This document shows positions 24,899 through 34,808 of a DNA stretch of 64,000 bases, piece after piece (the first letter of the stretch is position 1; each line of letters begins with the position of its first letter). Below the pieces are notes generated by a model. It did not search any database, was not told the origin of the DNA, and saw only the letters and a program-made list of their open reading frames with translations. Position numbers and translations under genes: made by a program. The stretch is from Alphaproteobacteria bacterium (GTDB lineage Bacteria; Pseudomonadota; Alphaproteobacteria; Micavibrionales; Micavibrionaceae): contig JAGRIU010000029.1 of NCBI GenBank assembly GCA_020443075.1, positions 62,001 through 126,000 on the forward strand, written 5' to 3'.

Positions 24899-26347
24899 AT
24901 GCGCCTGATTATCATCGGACAGTTGGAAGGATATATATCGCAAGCCGGGAAGATTGCCCTGCAAAAAGGGGCGAAGGTCATCCATTGCGAGGATACGGAT
25001 CAAGCGATCGGTGCTTTGCTGAACGGCAAGGGCGCGGATCTGGCGATGGTCGATGTGAAGCAGAAAATCCGCGAATTTATCGACCGGCTGGAGGCCGAGC
25101 GAATCCATATGCCGGTGATTGCCTGCGGAATCGGCACGGATGCGCGCTCGGCGGTCAAAGCTATCCAGCAAGGCGCGAAGGAATATGTGCCCCTGCCTCC
25201 GGATGCGGACATGATTGCCGCGGTCATTGCCGCGGTCACCGAAGAGCAAAGCGATATGATTGCGGGCGATCCGTCGATGCAGGCTGTGGTGAAGCTGGCC
25301 GACAAGATCGCGCCGAGCGAGGCCACGGTTTTGATCACCGGAGAGTCGGGGACGGGGAAAGAGGTGATGAGCCAGTATATCCACCGCAAGTCCAAGCGCT
25401 CTTCGGGGCAATTTATTGCCGTGAACTGCGCGGCGATCCCGGAGAATTTGCTGGAGTCCGAATTGTTCGGCCATGAAAAAGGTGCTTTTACCGGCGCGAG
25501 CGCGCGGCGGATCGGTAAGTTCGAGGAAGCGCACGGCGGAACGCTGCTCTTGGATGAGGTGAGCGAAATGCATCCTTTGTTACAGGCCAAATTGCTGCGC
25601 GCGATTCAGGAAAAAGAAATTACGCGCGTGGGTTCTAATGATGCGGTGAAGGTGGATGTGCGAATTCTCGCCACATCAAACCGCAATCTTGAAAAATCGG
25701 TCGAAAAAGGCGAGTTCCGCGAAGACCTCTATTTCCGTTTGAATGTGGTGAATATTCCCCTGCCCCCGCTGCGCGAGCGGCCACAGGATGTGATCAAGCT
25801 GGCGCAGTTTTTTGCCGATAAATATGCCGAGGCCAACGGCGTGGCGAAGAAGCTTTTATCTGCCGAAGCCAAATCGAAGCTGCAAGCCTATGGTTGGCGC
25901 GGGAATATCCGCGAGCTGGAAAACACGATGCACCGCGCGATTTTGATTTCGATCGAGGACGAGTTGGAGGCCGAGGCCATTCATTTGCAGGAAGACGGGT
26001 TTTCTGCCGGACTCGGCGGGGCTCAGGCTGCCGCACACGCGCCGGATCCGGCCGGTGTGGGCAAAGCCGGACAAAGCGCCGAAGCGCCGCCTGCTGAAAC
26101 GGCCCCTGCCCCCGCGCCGAGCGGCGGAGCGGCGGCCGGCGTGAAAAATCCCGGCGCGGTGGAAACGCTTGTCGGGCGCTCGATCGCCGATGTCGAGCGT
26201 GATATGATCGTCAACACACTGGAGCATTGTCTGGGTAACCGCACGCATGCGGCGAATATTCTCGGGATTTCCATCCGTACGCTGCGCAACAAACTCAATC
26301 AATATAAAGACGAAGGCGTGAACATTCCGAAAGCGGCGGGTGAGTAG
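24899..26347 (+). CDS. flbD: Sigma-54-dependent flagellar transcription activator FlbD
   Basis: FlbD activates middle and late flagellar genes through sigma-54 polymerase. The 482-residue product has an N-terminal receiver-like domain (1-115) without the usual acidic pocket pair near residues 8-13, in keeping with the atypical FlbD receiver. A full AAA+ domain follows, with Walker A GESGTGKE (148-155), GAFTGA (195-200) and Walker B LLLDEVSEM. A Pro/Ala-rich linker (about 380-415) leads to a Fis-type helix-turn-helix (NRTHAANILGISIRTLRNKL). Its expected targets in this window are the -24/-12 promoters at 1731 and 6792. FliX (6133-6597) is the expected partner. Confidence 0.94.
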   Translation: MRLIIIGQLEGYISQAGKIALQKGAKVIHCEDTDQAIGALLNGKGADLAMVDVKQKIREFIDRLEAERIHMPVIACGIGTDARSAVKAIQQGAKEYVPLPPDADMIAAVIAAVTEEQSDMIAGDPSMQAVVKLADKIAPSEATVLITGESGTGKEVMSQYIHRKSKRSSGQFIAVNCAAIPENLLESELFGHEKGAFTGASARRIGKFEEAHGGTLLLDEVSEMHPLLQAKLLRAIQEKEITRVGSNDAVKVDVRILATSNRNLEKSVEKGEFREDLYFRLNVVNIPLPPLRERPQDVIKLAQFFADKYAEANGVAKKLLSAEAKSKLQAYGWRGNIRELENTMHRAILISIEDELEAEAIHLQEDGFSAGLGGAQAAAHAPDPAGVGKAGQSAEAPPAETAPAPAPSGGAAAGVKNPGAVETLVGRSIADVERDMIVNTLEHCLGNRTHAANILGISIRTLRNKLNQYKDEGVNIPKAAGE

Positions 26348-26408
26348 CCTCTCATTTGCATAATTTAATTTATTTTGCTATGTCTTCGTTTTGAACCGGA
26401 GGACGTGG

Positions 26409-26840
26409 ATGGGTATTTCAGGCGGCTTTAACACATCGCTATATAATATTCGTACTCTTGATGCAGTCGCCGCTGCCGATTTTCAAGGGGTTGTAAGCTA
26501 TGCTCTAACCTCCCATATAGTCGAGGCCTTGGAAAGCGGCGCTCCACCCGCTGCGCTTATGGACGCCCTTTCAACCTTTGCGCGAAGCAACGGGCCAAGC
26601 GCCCGGAAACCTCTCAGAGATATATGCGCGGATGCGGCTTGGGGCGGGGCTTCTACGGCTCCGGTCTTTGATAAAAATGGCCGGGAGCAAGACCCTCTTT
26701 TTACGCTCAGTCCAGATTCTTCGCTCACGGAGCGTTTTCAGGCAGCCTGTCCGGCCGAAGTTATCAATCATCTCCGCGCACTGGCCGAATTACCTCCTTT
26801 GCCGGATGATACCCCGCCACCGCCTGCCGCTGCGGCTTAG
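26409..26840 (+). CDS. Hypothetical protein
   Basis: The 143-residue product begins MGISGGFNTSLYNI. I choose the ATG at 26409 because CGGAGG lies 7 bases upstream. A TTG at 26391 would place that ribosome binding site inside the gene. The first half is Ala-rich and helical (AAADFQGVVSYALTSHIVEAL), and the tail is Pro/Ala-rich. No signal peptide, membrane segment or catalytic motif is visible. It lies 61 bases after flbD and may share its transcript, but nothing ties it to motility. I do not recognise it. Confidence 0.6.
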   Translation: MGISGGFNTSLYNIRTLDAVAAADFQGVVSYALTSHIVEALESGAPPAALMDALSTFARSNGPSARKPLRDICADAAWGGASTAPVFDKNGREQDPLFTLSPDSSLTERFQAACPAEVINHLRALAELPPLPDDTPPPPAAAA

Positions 26841-26973
26841 AACGCGCACATTAACAGGGCCGGATTTTTCTCTTACATCCCCGAGTAAATTCATTATTAT
26901 GGCGTGATTGTTGTCGGGGTTAGGCTGGGCGACTTTGTTCTTTTATAATTAATCTGGATGCTTCTCATAGATC

Positions 26974-28914
26974 ATGTCTCCTAAATACCGCCCTGAAATT
27001 GATGGTCTTCGAGCCCTTGCCGTTCTTCCGGTCATATTGTTCCATGCCGGATCGCAAGTTTTTAGCGGCGGGTTTTTAGGCGTTGATGTTTTTTTTGTCA
27101 TCAGCGGATATTTAATCACCACCATTATCTCGAACGAACTGGCGCAACAAAACTTTAGCCTTATCAATTTTTATGAGCGGCGCGCCCGGCGCATTTTACC
27201 GGCTTTGTTTGTTGTGATGCTTGCGTGCATTCCCTTGGCGTGGATCTGGCTGACGCCGCCGGACATGAAAGATTTTTCGCAAAGTCTGGTGGCGGTTTCG
27301 GTTTTTGCATCTAATTTTCTGTTCTGGAAGGAAAGCGGTTATTTTGACGGGGCGGCGGATATCAAGCCCTTGCTGCATACCTGGAGTCTTGCCGTTGAAG
27401 AGCAGTATTATATTTTCTTTCCGCTTTTCCTGATGCTTGCCTGGCGATTGGGGCAGGACCGGTTATTGTGGCTTCTCGTAAGCATATTCGGCATTAGTTT
27501 AACGCTTGCGCACTGGGCGGCCCATTACATGCCTGCGGCGGCTTTTTATCTTTTACCCACGCGCGGGTGGGAATTGCTGGTCGGGGTTTTTTGCGCTTTT
27601 TACCTCAACCGCTTTGAACGCAAAAATAATCTGCCGACGCAAATAGGCAGCGCTCTGGGGCTGGCGATGGTTTGCTTTTCGATGCTGGTCTTCAACGAGG
27701 AAACACCGACGCCCAGCCTGTACACGCTTGTGCCGACCTGCGGGGCGGCGTTGATCATCGTCTTTGCCGCGCCCGGAACACTGGCTGTGCGCATCCTCGG
27801 TCACAAAATCTTGGTCGGGATCGGCCTCATTTCCTATAGCGCGTATTTGTGGCATCAACCGTTGTTTGCGTTTGCCCGCCATTCCTCTATCACGCCGCCT
27901 TCCTTTGCTTTATTGTCAGGCTTGTCTGCTGCGTCTCTTTTTCTAGCTTTTCTGACGTGGAAATATGTCGAACAGCCGTTCCGGAACAAAAAACTTATCA
28001 GCCGGAAAGTTATTTTTTCTGTTTCGGCGGCGGGGATTATTTTCTTTGCAGGCGTAGGGCTTTTGGGGCATTTAAAGAACGGTTTCGAAAAAGAAATTAT
28101 CGATAACCGCCTGAGCGGGGAAAAGCGTCACCTTTACACCATTATTTCCAACAATACCGGCTATGATCTCTATGATTATATGGTGCAGAAAGATTGTAAT
28201 CTCTGGGTTAGAAACACGCAGGACCTCGATCCTGTCAAAGTTGATGCCTGCGCGGCGCAGTTTGGTCAAGCTACAGTTATTTTGGGCGATTCACATGCGA
28301 TGAATCTTTACAATATTCTGGCCAAATCGGAGCGATTTCCGTTTTTGATCGGTGTCTCGCAAGGCGGATGCCGTCCGCATGATGAAGGGGAAACGTGTCA
28401 TTACAGAGCCTTTGAAGATTTTCTGTCTGAAAATAAAAACAGAATTTCCAAAGTGATTTACCATCAATCGGGCTCCTACTTTGTCGAAGATAAAAACGGG
28501 AAGCTGGACTCACAGTGGGCGTTTGCCGGAGAGTATGGCGGCATTCATAAAGACAATATTGATACGGTTATCGCGTATCTCCAGCACCTTAAAGATGCCT
28601 ATAATATCAGAGTTCAATGGATCGGGCCGTTTGTTGAGTACCGTTTTGATCCTATGATGGCCCTGTCTTATCCGGGCGGAACAGACGTTAATCCGGAATC
28701 GGAGCGGATTTTCAAAATCGTCGAGCAGGCCATCAGGACCGCCGTTCAAGCGCATAATTTCGGTGATTATATCGCGTTTTCGGACATCTTCACAGTGCCC
28801 TTAAAGGGTATCGAGGGCGAATGCTTCATGTTCAGGGACAAAGATCATTACAGCCGCTGCGGCGAGGACTTACTAGCGTCAGAGTACGCTAAAAACCTTG
28901 AAGCCCTTCAGTAG
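26974..28914 (+). CDS. OafA-like acyltransferase 3 family protein with C-terminal SGNH domain
   Basis: These proteins O-acetylate surface polysaccharides: a membrane acyltransferase moves an acyl group across the inner membrane and a fused periplasmic SGNH domain can finish the transfer. The 646-residue product starts YRPEIDGLRALAVLPVILFH, with GVDVFFVISGYLI and YERRARRILPAL, diagnostic of the family. About ten membrane helices run to about 370. The SGNH part has ILGDSHAMNL (Asp439, Ser440) and, near residue 626, DKDHYS, supplying the Asp-x-x-His pair. The substrate (O-antigen, capsule or flagellar glycan) cannot be told. It is on the same strand as flbD but separated by an unknown gene. Confidence 0.9.
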   Translation: MSPKYRPEIDGLRALAVLPVILFHAGSQVFSGGFLGVDVFFVISGYLITTIISNELAQQNFSLINFYERRARRILPALFVVMLACIPLAWIWLTPPDMKDFSQSLVAVSVFASNFLFWKESGYFDGAADIKPLLHTWSLAVEEQYYIFFPLFLMLAWRLGQDRLLWLLVSIFGISLTLAHWAAHYMPAAAFYLLPTRGWELLVGVFCAFYLNRFERKNNLPTQIGSALGLAMVCFSMLVFNEETPTPSLYTLVPTCGAALIIVFAAPGTLAVRILGHKILVGIGLISYSAYLWHQPLFAFARHSSITPPSFALLSGLSAASLFLAFLTWKYVEQPFRNKKLISRKVIFSVSAAGIIFFAGVGLLGHLKNGFEKEIIDNRLSGEKRHLYTIISNNTGYDLYDYMVQKDCNLWVRNTQDLDPVKVDACAAQFGQATVILGDSHAMNLYNILAKSERFPFLIGVSQGGCRPHDEGETCHYRAFEDFLSENKNRISKVIYHQSGSYFVEDKNGKLDSQWAFAGEYGGIHKDNIDTVIAYLQHLKDAYNIRVQWIGPFVEYRFDPMMALSYPGGTDVNPESERIFKIVEQAIRTAVQAHNFGDYIAFSDIFTVPLKGIEGECFMFRDKDHYSRCGEDLLASEYAKNLEALQ

Positions 28915-28917
28915 AGC

Positions 28918-29385
28918 CTAATTTTCGACTTCGACCTTTAGGATCGTGCCTTCTATGGCGTTGACTTTGACTTTTTGTCCGGCTTCAATGTCGGCGGCGG
29001 CTTCAATCTTCCAGATAGAATCATCGACTTTGACCTTACCGAAGCCGTTGACGACCGGCTCTGTGAGGGTAAAAGTGCGCCCGATATATTGCTGGCCGCG
29101 TTTATTCAGCGCGGGTTCATCAGAGGCGTGCATATCCGGGTTTTTCTTTTTATAGACGCGCCAAAGTACGGCGGTGATGACGGAGAGCCCTGCCCATAGA
29201 GTGAATTGCAGCGGCCACAAGATCGCGGGCAGCATCAGGATCAAAAGACCGACGATGACGGCGGCCAGGCCGAGCCAAAGGAAAAAGAAGCTTAAGGAGA
29301 GAACCTCGAAGAGGAAAAAGACTCCGGCGACGATCCACCAGTGCCAGAAAACGAGGTTTTCAAGATTAAAACCGAAGAGTTCCAT
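28918..29385 (-). CDS. NfeD-family membrane protein
   Basis: NfeD proteins partner with SPFH/stomatin proteins in membrane microdomains. The 155-residue product has two to three N-terminal membrane helices (about 12-75) and a C-terminal OB-fold domain beginning RGQQYIGRTFTLTEPVVNGFG. This is the short form lacking the N-terminal protease domain of long NfeD. It follows the SPFH gene by 25 bases on the same strand, the usual nfeD-stomatin pairing, and is convergent with the acyltransferase gene (3 bases apart). Confidence 0.88.
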   Translation of the reverse strand: MELFGFNLENLVFWHWWIVAGVFFLFEVLSLSFFFLWLGLAAVIVGLLILMLPAILWPLQFTLWAGLSVITAVLWRVYKKKNPDMHASDEPALNKRGQQYIGRTFTLTEPVVNGFGKVKVDDSIWKIEAAADIEAGQKVKVNAIEGTILKVEVEN

Positions 29386-29410
29386 TATGCCTGTCCTTTT
29401 TCGTTCTAGC

Positions 29411-30331
29411 TTACGCCGCCTTGTCCTTTTTATCGAAGATCTCTTTCGAGATTTCCGCTACGCCGCCCAGAGCGCCAATCACGCCGGAAGCATCCAGCGG
29501 CATCATTAAGAGTTTCTGGTTCGGGGAGTTGGCGAATTTGCCCAGCGCTTCGACATATTTTTGTGCGACGAAGTAATTGATTGCCTGTGTATTGCCTTTG
29601 GCGATAGCTTCGGAGACCATGCGCGTGGCGTTGGCTTCGGCCTCGGCAGAGCGCTCGCGGGCTTCGGCGTCACGGAAAGCTGCTTCCTTGCGCCCTTCGG
29701 CTTCTAAAATCGCGGCCTGTTTTTCGCCTTCGGCGCGTTCGATTTCGGCCTGACGGAAACCTTGGGCTTCAAGGATGGTCGCGCGCTTGTCCCGCTCGGC
29801 TTTCATCTGGCGGGCCATGGAATCCACCAGATCGCGCGGCGGGGTAATGTCTTTAATCTCGATCCGCGTCACTTTAATGCCCCACGGCTCGGTCGCTTCG
29901 TCAACAATAGAGAGCAGACGCGCATTGATCGCATCGCGTTCGGACAGAAGCTCATCGAGATCCATCGAGCCCATAACGGTCCGGATGTTGGTGGTGGTCA
30001 GGTTCAGCGTCGCGCGTTCCATGTCGCGCACTTCATAGGCCGCGCGGGCGGCGTTGAGGACCTGATAGAATACTACGCCATCCACCTGCACAACCGCGTT
30101 ATCCTTGGTGATAACCTCTTGGCTTGGCACGTCGAGAACGGTTTCCATCATGTTCATGCGCGCGCCGATCGCATCGATAAAGGGGTAGATGAAATGCAGG
30201 CCCGGCTCCATCGTGTGGGTGTATTTGCCGAAGCGCTCGACCGTGAATTCATAGCCCTGCGGGACCGATTTCACGCCCTTGAAGACCAGCAGCACGCAGA
30301 GTGCGACGAAAATAATGACGAATGTTTCCAT
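29411..30331 (-). CDS. SPFH/stomatin-type protein (QmcA-like)
   Basis: A membrane-anchored SPFH protein, probably a scaffold for membrane protein quality control. I set the start at the ATG 30329-30331 ([20 protein letters not shown]), because the family begins directly with this membrane helix. The 22-residue upstream extension is basic and unlike the family. The SPFH domain spans about 20-190 with [23 protein letters not shown] long helical Glu/Ala/Lys-rich coiled-coil (about 190-270), typical of stomatins, follows. The product is 306 residues. It is probably co-transcribed with nfeD. Confidence 0.9.
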   Translation of the reverse strand: METFVIIFVALCVLLVFKGVKSVPQGYEFTVERFGKYTHTMEPGLHFIYPFIDAIGARMNMMETVLDVPSQEVITKDNAVVQVDGVVFYQVLNAARAAYEVRDMERATLNLTTTNIRTVMGSMDLDELLSERDAINARLLSIVDEATEPWGIKVTRIEIKDITPPRDLVDSMARQMKAERDKRATILEAQGFRQAEIERAEGEKQAAILEAEGRKEAAFRDAEARERSAEAEANATRMVSEAIAKGNTQAINYFVAQKYVEALGKFANSPNQKLLMMPLDASGVIGALGGVAEISKEIFDKKDKAA

Positions 30332-30417
30332 GGATTTACGGCCCTTGTTCTTTGATTTTGCGAGCCTAATTGTGGCGGATTTATCCGGGGATGGCAAGTG
30401 AGAAAGGGTTTCCGTGG

Positions 30418-30442
30418 CGTCATTGCGAGAGCGCGTAGCGAG
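30418..30442. repeat. Half copy of dispersed palindromic repeat
   Basis: CGTCATTGCGAG followed by AGCGCGTAGCGAG matches the left arm of the element at 37669-37747 and the reverse complement of that at 51074-51100. It lies in the gap between the SPFH gene and the next plus-strand gene. Confidence 0.6.
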
Positions 30443-30540
30443 CCGATTTTAACCCTTCCTTAATCTTTGCCCCTCATAATGGGGGCGAATAAACAGGTTC
30501 GGATAAACGGGCCGGAAATAGAGAAGAAAAGATGGTGTGA

Positions 30541-31410
30541 ATGGCTCAGGATAGTTCACAGGATACGGCAGAAGACAGACTCAGGCAGCTTAGAGAAAAT
30601 GCCGGGGAGGTTGTTAAGATTCTCGGTGACGAGAAGAGTCGCACAAACATCTTTAACGCTGTGGTTGACGGTACGGCTGCAGCCGCCGATAAAGGGCTTG
30701 ATTACCTTAACAGTATGGCTGAGGGCGCTAAAAACACGGCTCGAGATGCCGGGGATGGGAAATACAGCAAAGAGGCTATCCGCACGGCGATTGATGCAGG
30801 CGCCGAGAAGCTCAACAAAACCGTCGAAAATATGAGCCCGAACGAAATTGCAGCAACCTTAGCAGCCTCGCGCATTAATGTTCCGTTGCAAATTATTTCC
30901 GGTATGGCTGGCTCCAGTTCCCAAAGTATAGCAGCAGGTGTTTTAGATTTCCTCAATCCCGGCGGGGCAGGAAAGACGAAAGAGCCGGAGAAAAAAGCCG
31001 GCATCATGGGCATGATTGATGGCTGGTTTGACGAACAGTTTTCCGGCCTATCGCAAATCGGATCGTTTTTTCCCGACCTTAATATTGGCGGCTGGATGAA
31101 TAGCATAAAGGCGGCCATTTTCAGTATTTTCCAATCCATATTGCCCAGTTTCGGTAATTTTGATTTAGGCGGGATCGGTAAACTGCTCGGCATGTCGGGT
31201 GATGACGAGGATGGTGGCGCAAATGTTGATGAAGCGCCCGAGACGCCTCGCGTTGACGTCGCCAGCGCGCCTACGCAGTCCCGTAGCCGACTTGATGATC
31301 AGAAGCCTGTCGGAGACGAATTCGCGGCGGCGCATGATCACGCACAGCCGCCTGCGGTTGATCCGAAGGCAGCGCCCAGACCGGGTGCGGCTCCCGGCAT
31401 CACGGGCTAG
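30541..31410 (+). CDS. Hypothetical protein
   Basis: The 289-residue product is helical and charged at the N terminus (EDRLRQLRENAGEVVKILGD). It has an Ala/Lys-rich stretch (about 30-110), a central Gly/Phe/Ile-rich amphipathic region (about 155-220, FFPDLNIGGWMNSIKAAIF) and a disordered Pro/Ala/Asp-rich tail. No signal peptide or enzyme motif is visible. It precedes flhA by 50 bases on the same strand and could be its operon partner. I do not recognise it, and codon use looks normal for the window. Confidence 0.6.
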   Translation: MAQDSSQDTAEDRLRQLRENAGEVVKILGDEKSRTNIFNAVVDGTAAAADKGLDYLNSMAEGAKNTARDAGDGKYSKEAIRTAIDAGAEKLNKTVENMSPNEIAATLAASRINVPLQIISGMAGSSSQSIAAGVLDFLNPGGAGKTKEPEKKAGIMGMIDGWFDEQFSGLSQIGSFFPDLNIGGWMNSIKAAIFSIFQSILPSFGNFDLGGIGKLLGMSGDDEDGGANVDEAPETPRVDVASAPTQSRSRLDDQKPVGDEFAAAHDHAQPPAVDPKAAPRPGAAPGITG

Positions 31411-31460
31411 ATAAAATCCCTATCGCAAAAATGGCGGTTTTCCCTTAAGATAGTGGGGTC

Positions 31461-33617
31461 ATGGCCGATTCGTCCAATTTACCAGCCACGCAATCTTCTT
31501 CCCCTGCTCCACCGGTTTCCGGCGGCGGGATGAGTTTTGGCGGGCTGGCGGGAACGATCGCGCCGTATTTCCGCTCCGATGTGATTTTCGCGCTGGCGAT
31601 TATCGGCATTATCCTGTTTATGCTGATCCCGATGCCGACCTTTATGCTCGATCTGGGGCTATCGGTGTCGATCATGTTTTCGGTGATGATTTTGATGACG
31701 GTCCTGTTCATTCAAAGGCCGCTGGAATTTTCAACCTTTCCGACTGTTTTGCTGGTGGCGACCTCGCTGCGGCTGGGCCTCAACGTGGCTTCGACGCGGC
31801 TTATTCTCTCCGGCGGGCAGGAAGGCACGGATGCGGCCGGGAAAATCATTCAGGCTTTCGGGACGTTTATTATCGGCGATGATTACATTATCGGCGCGAT
31901 CGTTTTCGCCATTTTGGTGATTGTGAACTTTGTCGTGATTACCAAGGGTTCGGGGCGGATTGCGGAAGTGGCCGCGCGCTTTACCCTGGATGCGATGCCC
32001 GGCAAGCAGATGGCGATTGATGCGGATTTGTCGGCGGGGCTGATCACCGAGGACGAGGCCAAGACGCGGCGTAAAGATCTGGAGCATGAGAGCACGTTTT
32101 TCGGGGCTATGGACGGTGCGGCGAAGTTCGTGCGCGGGGATGCGATTGCAGGCCTTCTCATCACGTTTGTGAATATTATCGGCGGGATTATTATCGGTAC
32201 GGTTTCGCAAGGGATGAGCCTTGGCGAGGCGGCGCAGACTTTTTCAATCCTGACGATCGGTGATGGTCTGGTGAGCCAGATTCCGGCGTTGATTGTGTCC
32301 GTGGGTGCGGGTTTGCTGGTGTCCAAAGCGGGCGTGGAAGGCTCGGCGGACCGCGCTTTGTTCGAACAGTTCAGCGCCTATCCGCGCGCGCTGGCGGTCA
32401 GTGCGGGGCTGATGCTGACTCTGGGGGTTATTCCGGGCATTCCTTTGATGCCGTTTGCTACGCTGGCGGCGGTGACGGGCGGACTGGCGTATGTGTCTTT
32501 GAAGCGGCAGAAAGAAGTCGAGGCTCAAGCCGCGGTTGCGGCCAAGAAATCCGCGCCCGGCGGTCCCGGCGCGCCTGTGGCGGAAGAGCCGATTTCCAAA
32601 GCGCTGGCGATGGATATTATCCGCCTTGAGCTAGGCTACGGTTTGCTGCCTTTGGTGCAGGGCGAGGACGGGAACAAGCTCACCACCCAGATCAAGGGTC
32701 TGCGCCGCCAGTTGGCCGAGGATATGGGCTATGTGCTGCCCGCCGTGCGGATACAGGATAATTTACAGCTCGAAGCCAATACCTACATTGTGCGGATCAA
32801 GGAAATTGAATCCGGACGCGGGGATGTACGGCCCAATATGATGATGTGTATGGACCCGGGCGGATCGAGCATTCATCTGCCCGGCGAGAGCACAACCGAG
32901 CCGACTTTTGGTCTACCCGCGATGTGGATTGACGAGCGCTACCGCGAGGAAGCGCATTTCAAGGGCTATACGGTGGTGGATGCCTCGACGGTGATTACGA
33001 CGCACATCACGGAGATCATCAAAGACAATATGCCGGACTTGCTGAACTATGCGGAGACGCAGAAGCTTCTGGATGAGTTGCCGCAGGAATACCAAAAATT
33101 AGTCGCGGATGTTATTCCGGGGCAGGTCAATGTCGGCGGGCTGCAACGGATTTTGCAAAAGCTGCTGGCCGAGCGGGTGTCGGTGCGCGATCTGCCGACG
33201 ATCTTGGAAGGCATTGCCGAAGCCGCCGCCTATACAAAAAACGTCGCGCATATCACCGAGCATGTGCGCGCGCGGCTGGCACGGCAATTGTGCGATTCCC
33301 ATACCAACGCATCGGGCGTAGTGCCGTTGGTAACGCTTTCGCCGGAATGGGAGCACGCCTTTGCCCATGCGCTGGTCGGGGATGGTGAGGACAAACAGCT
33401 CGCCATGCCGCCGACAGAGCTACAGGAGTTTATTACGGCTGTGCGCGAGCGCTATGACGAGCTTTCGGCGATGGGGGAAATTCCTGTGCTGCTGACCTCG
33501 CCCGCGATCCGCCCGTATGTGCGCAGCGTTATCGAACGCTTTCGCCCACAAACCAGCGTGATGAGCCAAAACGAAATCCATCCCAAAGCACGGATCAAGA
33601 CTTTAGGGCAGGTGTAG
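31461..33617 (+). CDS. flhA: Flagellar export gate protein FlhA
   Basis: FlhA is the large export-gate subunit of the flagellar type III system, and its cytoplasmic ring receives chaperone-substrate complexes. The 718-residue product has about eight membrane helices in the first 340 residues. The conserved loop FSTFPTVLLVATSLRLGLNVASTR precedes the FHIPEP-type region, visible here as AARFTLDAMPGKQMAIDADL. A long cytoplasmic domain (about 380-700) contains PEYQKLVADVIPGQ-like and VVPLVTLSPEWE motifs. The length is at the upper end of normal because of a Ser/Pro-rich N-terminal extension (1-25). No flhB is nearby. Confidence 0.97.
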   Translation: MADSSNLPATQSSSPAPPVSGGGMSFGGLAGTIAPYFRSDVIFALAIIGIILFMLIPMPTFMLDLGLSVSIMFSVMILMTVLFIQRPLEFSTFPTVLLVATSLRLGLNVASTRLILSGGQEGTDAAGKIIQAFGTFIIGDDYIIGAIVFAILVIVNFVVITKGSGRIAEVAARFTLDAMPGKQMAIDADLSAGLITEDEAKTRRKDLEHESTFFGAMDGAAKFVRGDAIAGLLITFVNIIGGIIIGTVSQGMSLGEAAQTFSILTIGDGLVSQIPALIVSVGAGLLVSKAGVEGSADRALFEQFSAYPRALAVSAGLMLTLGVIPGIPLMPFATLAAVTGGLAYVSLKRQKEVEAQAAVAAKKSAPGGPGAPVAEEPISKALAMDIIRLELGYGLLPLVQGEDGNKLTTQIKGLRRQLAEDMGYVLPAVRIQDNLQLEANTYIVRIKEIESGRGDVRPNMMMCMDPGGSSIHLPGESTTEPTFGLPAMWIDERYREEAHFKGYTVVDASTVITTHITEIIKDNMPDLLNYAETQKLLDELPQEYQKLVADVIPGQVNVGGLQRILQKLLAERVSVRDLPTILEGIAEAAAYTKNVAHITEHVRARLARQLCDSHTNASGVVPLVTLSPEWEHAFAHALVGDGEDKQLAMPPTELQEFITAVRERYDELSAMGEIPVLLTSPAIRPYVRSVIERFRPQTSVMSQNEIHPKARIKTLGQV

Positions 33618-33641
33618 CGAACCGTCACGGGAGCTTGTAGA

Positions 33642-33938
33642 TTATTCGCTTCCTTCCGGTGACGGCGTCATGCACTCTTGTTGCCTTATCTGGTCATAGT
33701 CGTGGAGCGCTTTTGCGTATGCGGCGCCCCCTTCGGTACTCGTCTCTTTCTTTCGGCGCTCCGCATCTTTGAGAGCCGCCATAGCTTTCGGCGAAACGGT
33801 TTTCCATTGGAGATTTCCCCCGAAGACATTGCACGCGACTGCGTTCTTTGGAGGGGTCGAAGACTCACATCCGGCGATTATCAAAAATACTCCGGCCATC
33901 GCCCCTGTTGCCCATGATGTTTTCATTGTTCTACCCAT
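33642..33938 (-). CDS. Small hypothetical lipoprotein
   Basis: The 98-residue product carries a lipoprotein signal ending IIAGC (Cys24), so the mature protein is a small, Lys/Glu-rich, probably helical lipoprotein of about 75 residues with two further cysteines (about 36 and 89). AAGGA lies 8 bases before the ATG at 33938. An internal ATG four codons on is also possible. It is convergent with flhA (24 bases). I do not recognise a family. It could be a small entericidin-like or lysis-related lipoprotein, but nothing supports that specifically. Confidence 0.6.
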   Translation of the reverse strand: MGRTMKTSWATGAMAGVFLIIAGCESSTPPKNAVACNVFGGNLQWKTVSPKAMAALKDAERRKKETSTEGGAAYAKALHDYDQIRQQECMTPSPEGSE

Positions 33939-34031
33939 TTGACTTTCCTTAACCCTACAGACCTTTAAGTCTTTTTATATGAAAAAGCAATCTTAACTTC
34001 GCATGGCTGGCTTTGAAAGAAAACAACGGCC

Positions 34032-34634
34032 CTAGAAATGAAGCGCAGGAACATGAGTATACTTGTGCTCTGGCGGTTTTGTTGGTCTTTGCGATGGTCC
34101 GCTGACCACGGCCCACTCGCCACTCAAGATTTTGCTCATCCCCCTGATGTTGTTAAACGTTCTGACAAGAGACGAACTACAGACCAAAGTTGAAAACATA
34201 ACACCGGTCGGGACATCATTTGTCGTCACACTAAAAAGTGTTGAGCAGAATAAAAACAATCCTCCCCCACCTGCTGCATAACCTTTCTTTGCCTTTTTCG
34301 CCGACGACGAATATTTCAAAACGCTTCTTTTTGCCTGATGGGAAGACGGTGCTTTTTCTATCTCCATATTTGTTGAAGAAAAAGAAAATAGGAGCACAAT
34401 TTTATCCAGAATGTATTTGTGTATGGAGCTTATAAACATATTCAGCATGAAAAGTTTGGGGCTGGCCTCTATAAGGCTTTGATGATCACCGCCCGAAATG
34501 GCCCCTGCTGCTGCGAAAAAAGCAGATGTTATCCCTGCCGTTTTAAATTCCGGCGACATCAGGAATGCTGCGACCGGATGCGTGTCAACAGGATCACCCA
34601 ACATTGTGATACGTGTGCTCTTCTTCATTTTCAT
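34032..34634 (-). CDS. Doubtful hypothetical protein
   Basis: An open frame of 200 codons with a moderately hydrophobic middle (LFMLNMFISSIHKYILDKIVLLF) and two further weakly hydrophobic stretches. No clear Shine-Dalgarno sequence precedes the ATG, codon use is less GC-biased than neighbours, and I recognise no family. It occupies an 870-base stretch between the lipoprotein gene and the outer membrane protein gene that otherwise holds only the Fur-like sites. It may be a real orphan membrane protein or non-coding DNA. Confidence 0.3.
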   Translation of the reverse strand: MKMKKSTRITMLGDPVDTHPVAAFLMSPEFKTAGITSAFFAAAGAISGGDHQSLIEASPKLFMLNMFISSIHKYILDKIVLLFSFSSTNMEIEKAPSSHQAKRSVLKYSSSAKKAKKGYAAGGGGLFLFCSTLFSVTTNDVPTGVMFSTLVCSSSLVRTFNNIRGMSKILSGEWAVVSGPSQRPTKPPEHKYTHVPALHF

Positions 34635-34713
34635 AAACCCAATACTTTAAACGCTTATCCCTTACCCCGTCCACTAATCCTATGTCAATAAACTAATGAC
34701 TGCCTTTCCCCAG

Positions 34714-34758
34714 TTGACAATCATTCTTAACTACGGCAATAAATGAGAATAATTCGCA
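34714..34758 (+). promoter_or_regulatory. Two Fur-box-like operators overlapping a TTGACA promoter
   Basis: TGACAATCATTCTTA (34715-34729) and TGAGAATAATTCGCA (34744-34758) both fit the 7-1-7 Fur pattern TGATAAT-N-ATTATCA with two to three mismatches each. The first overlaps a perfect -35 TTGACA (34714-34719). The second lies just downstream of the likely -10 (about 34737-34742). This suggests iron-dependent repression of the outer membrane protein gene. Confidence 0.6.
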
Positions 34759-34808
34759 TTTGCGATTCTGTTTTTGTTTTAATTCATTTTTTTCGAAAGT
34801 TTTTATCC

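Noticed and set aside
34063-34281. Plus-strand ORF of 72 codons opposite the doubtful gene at 34032-34634
   Set aside because: Overlaps the longer minus-strand frame, lacks a good ribosome binding site and has no family likeness.
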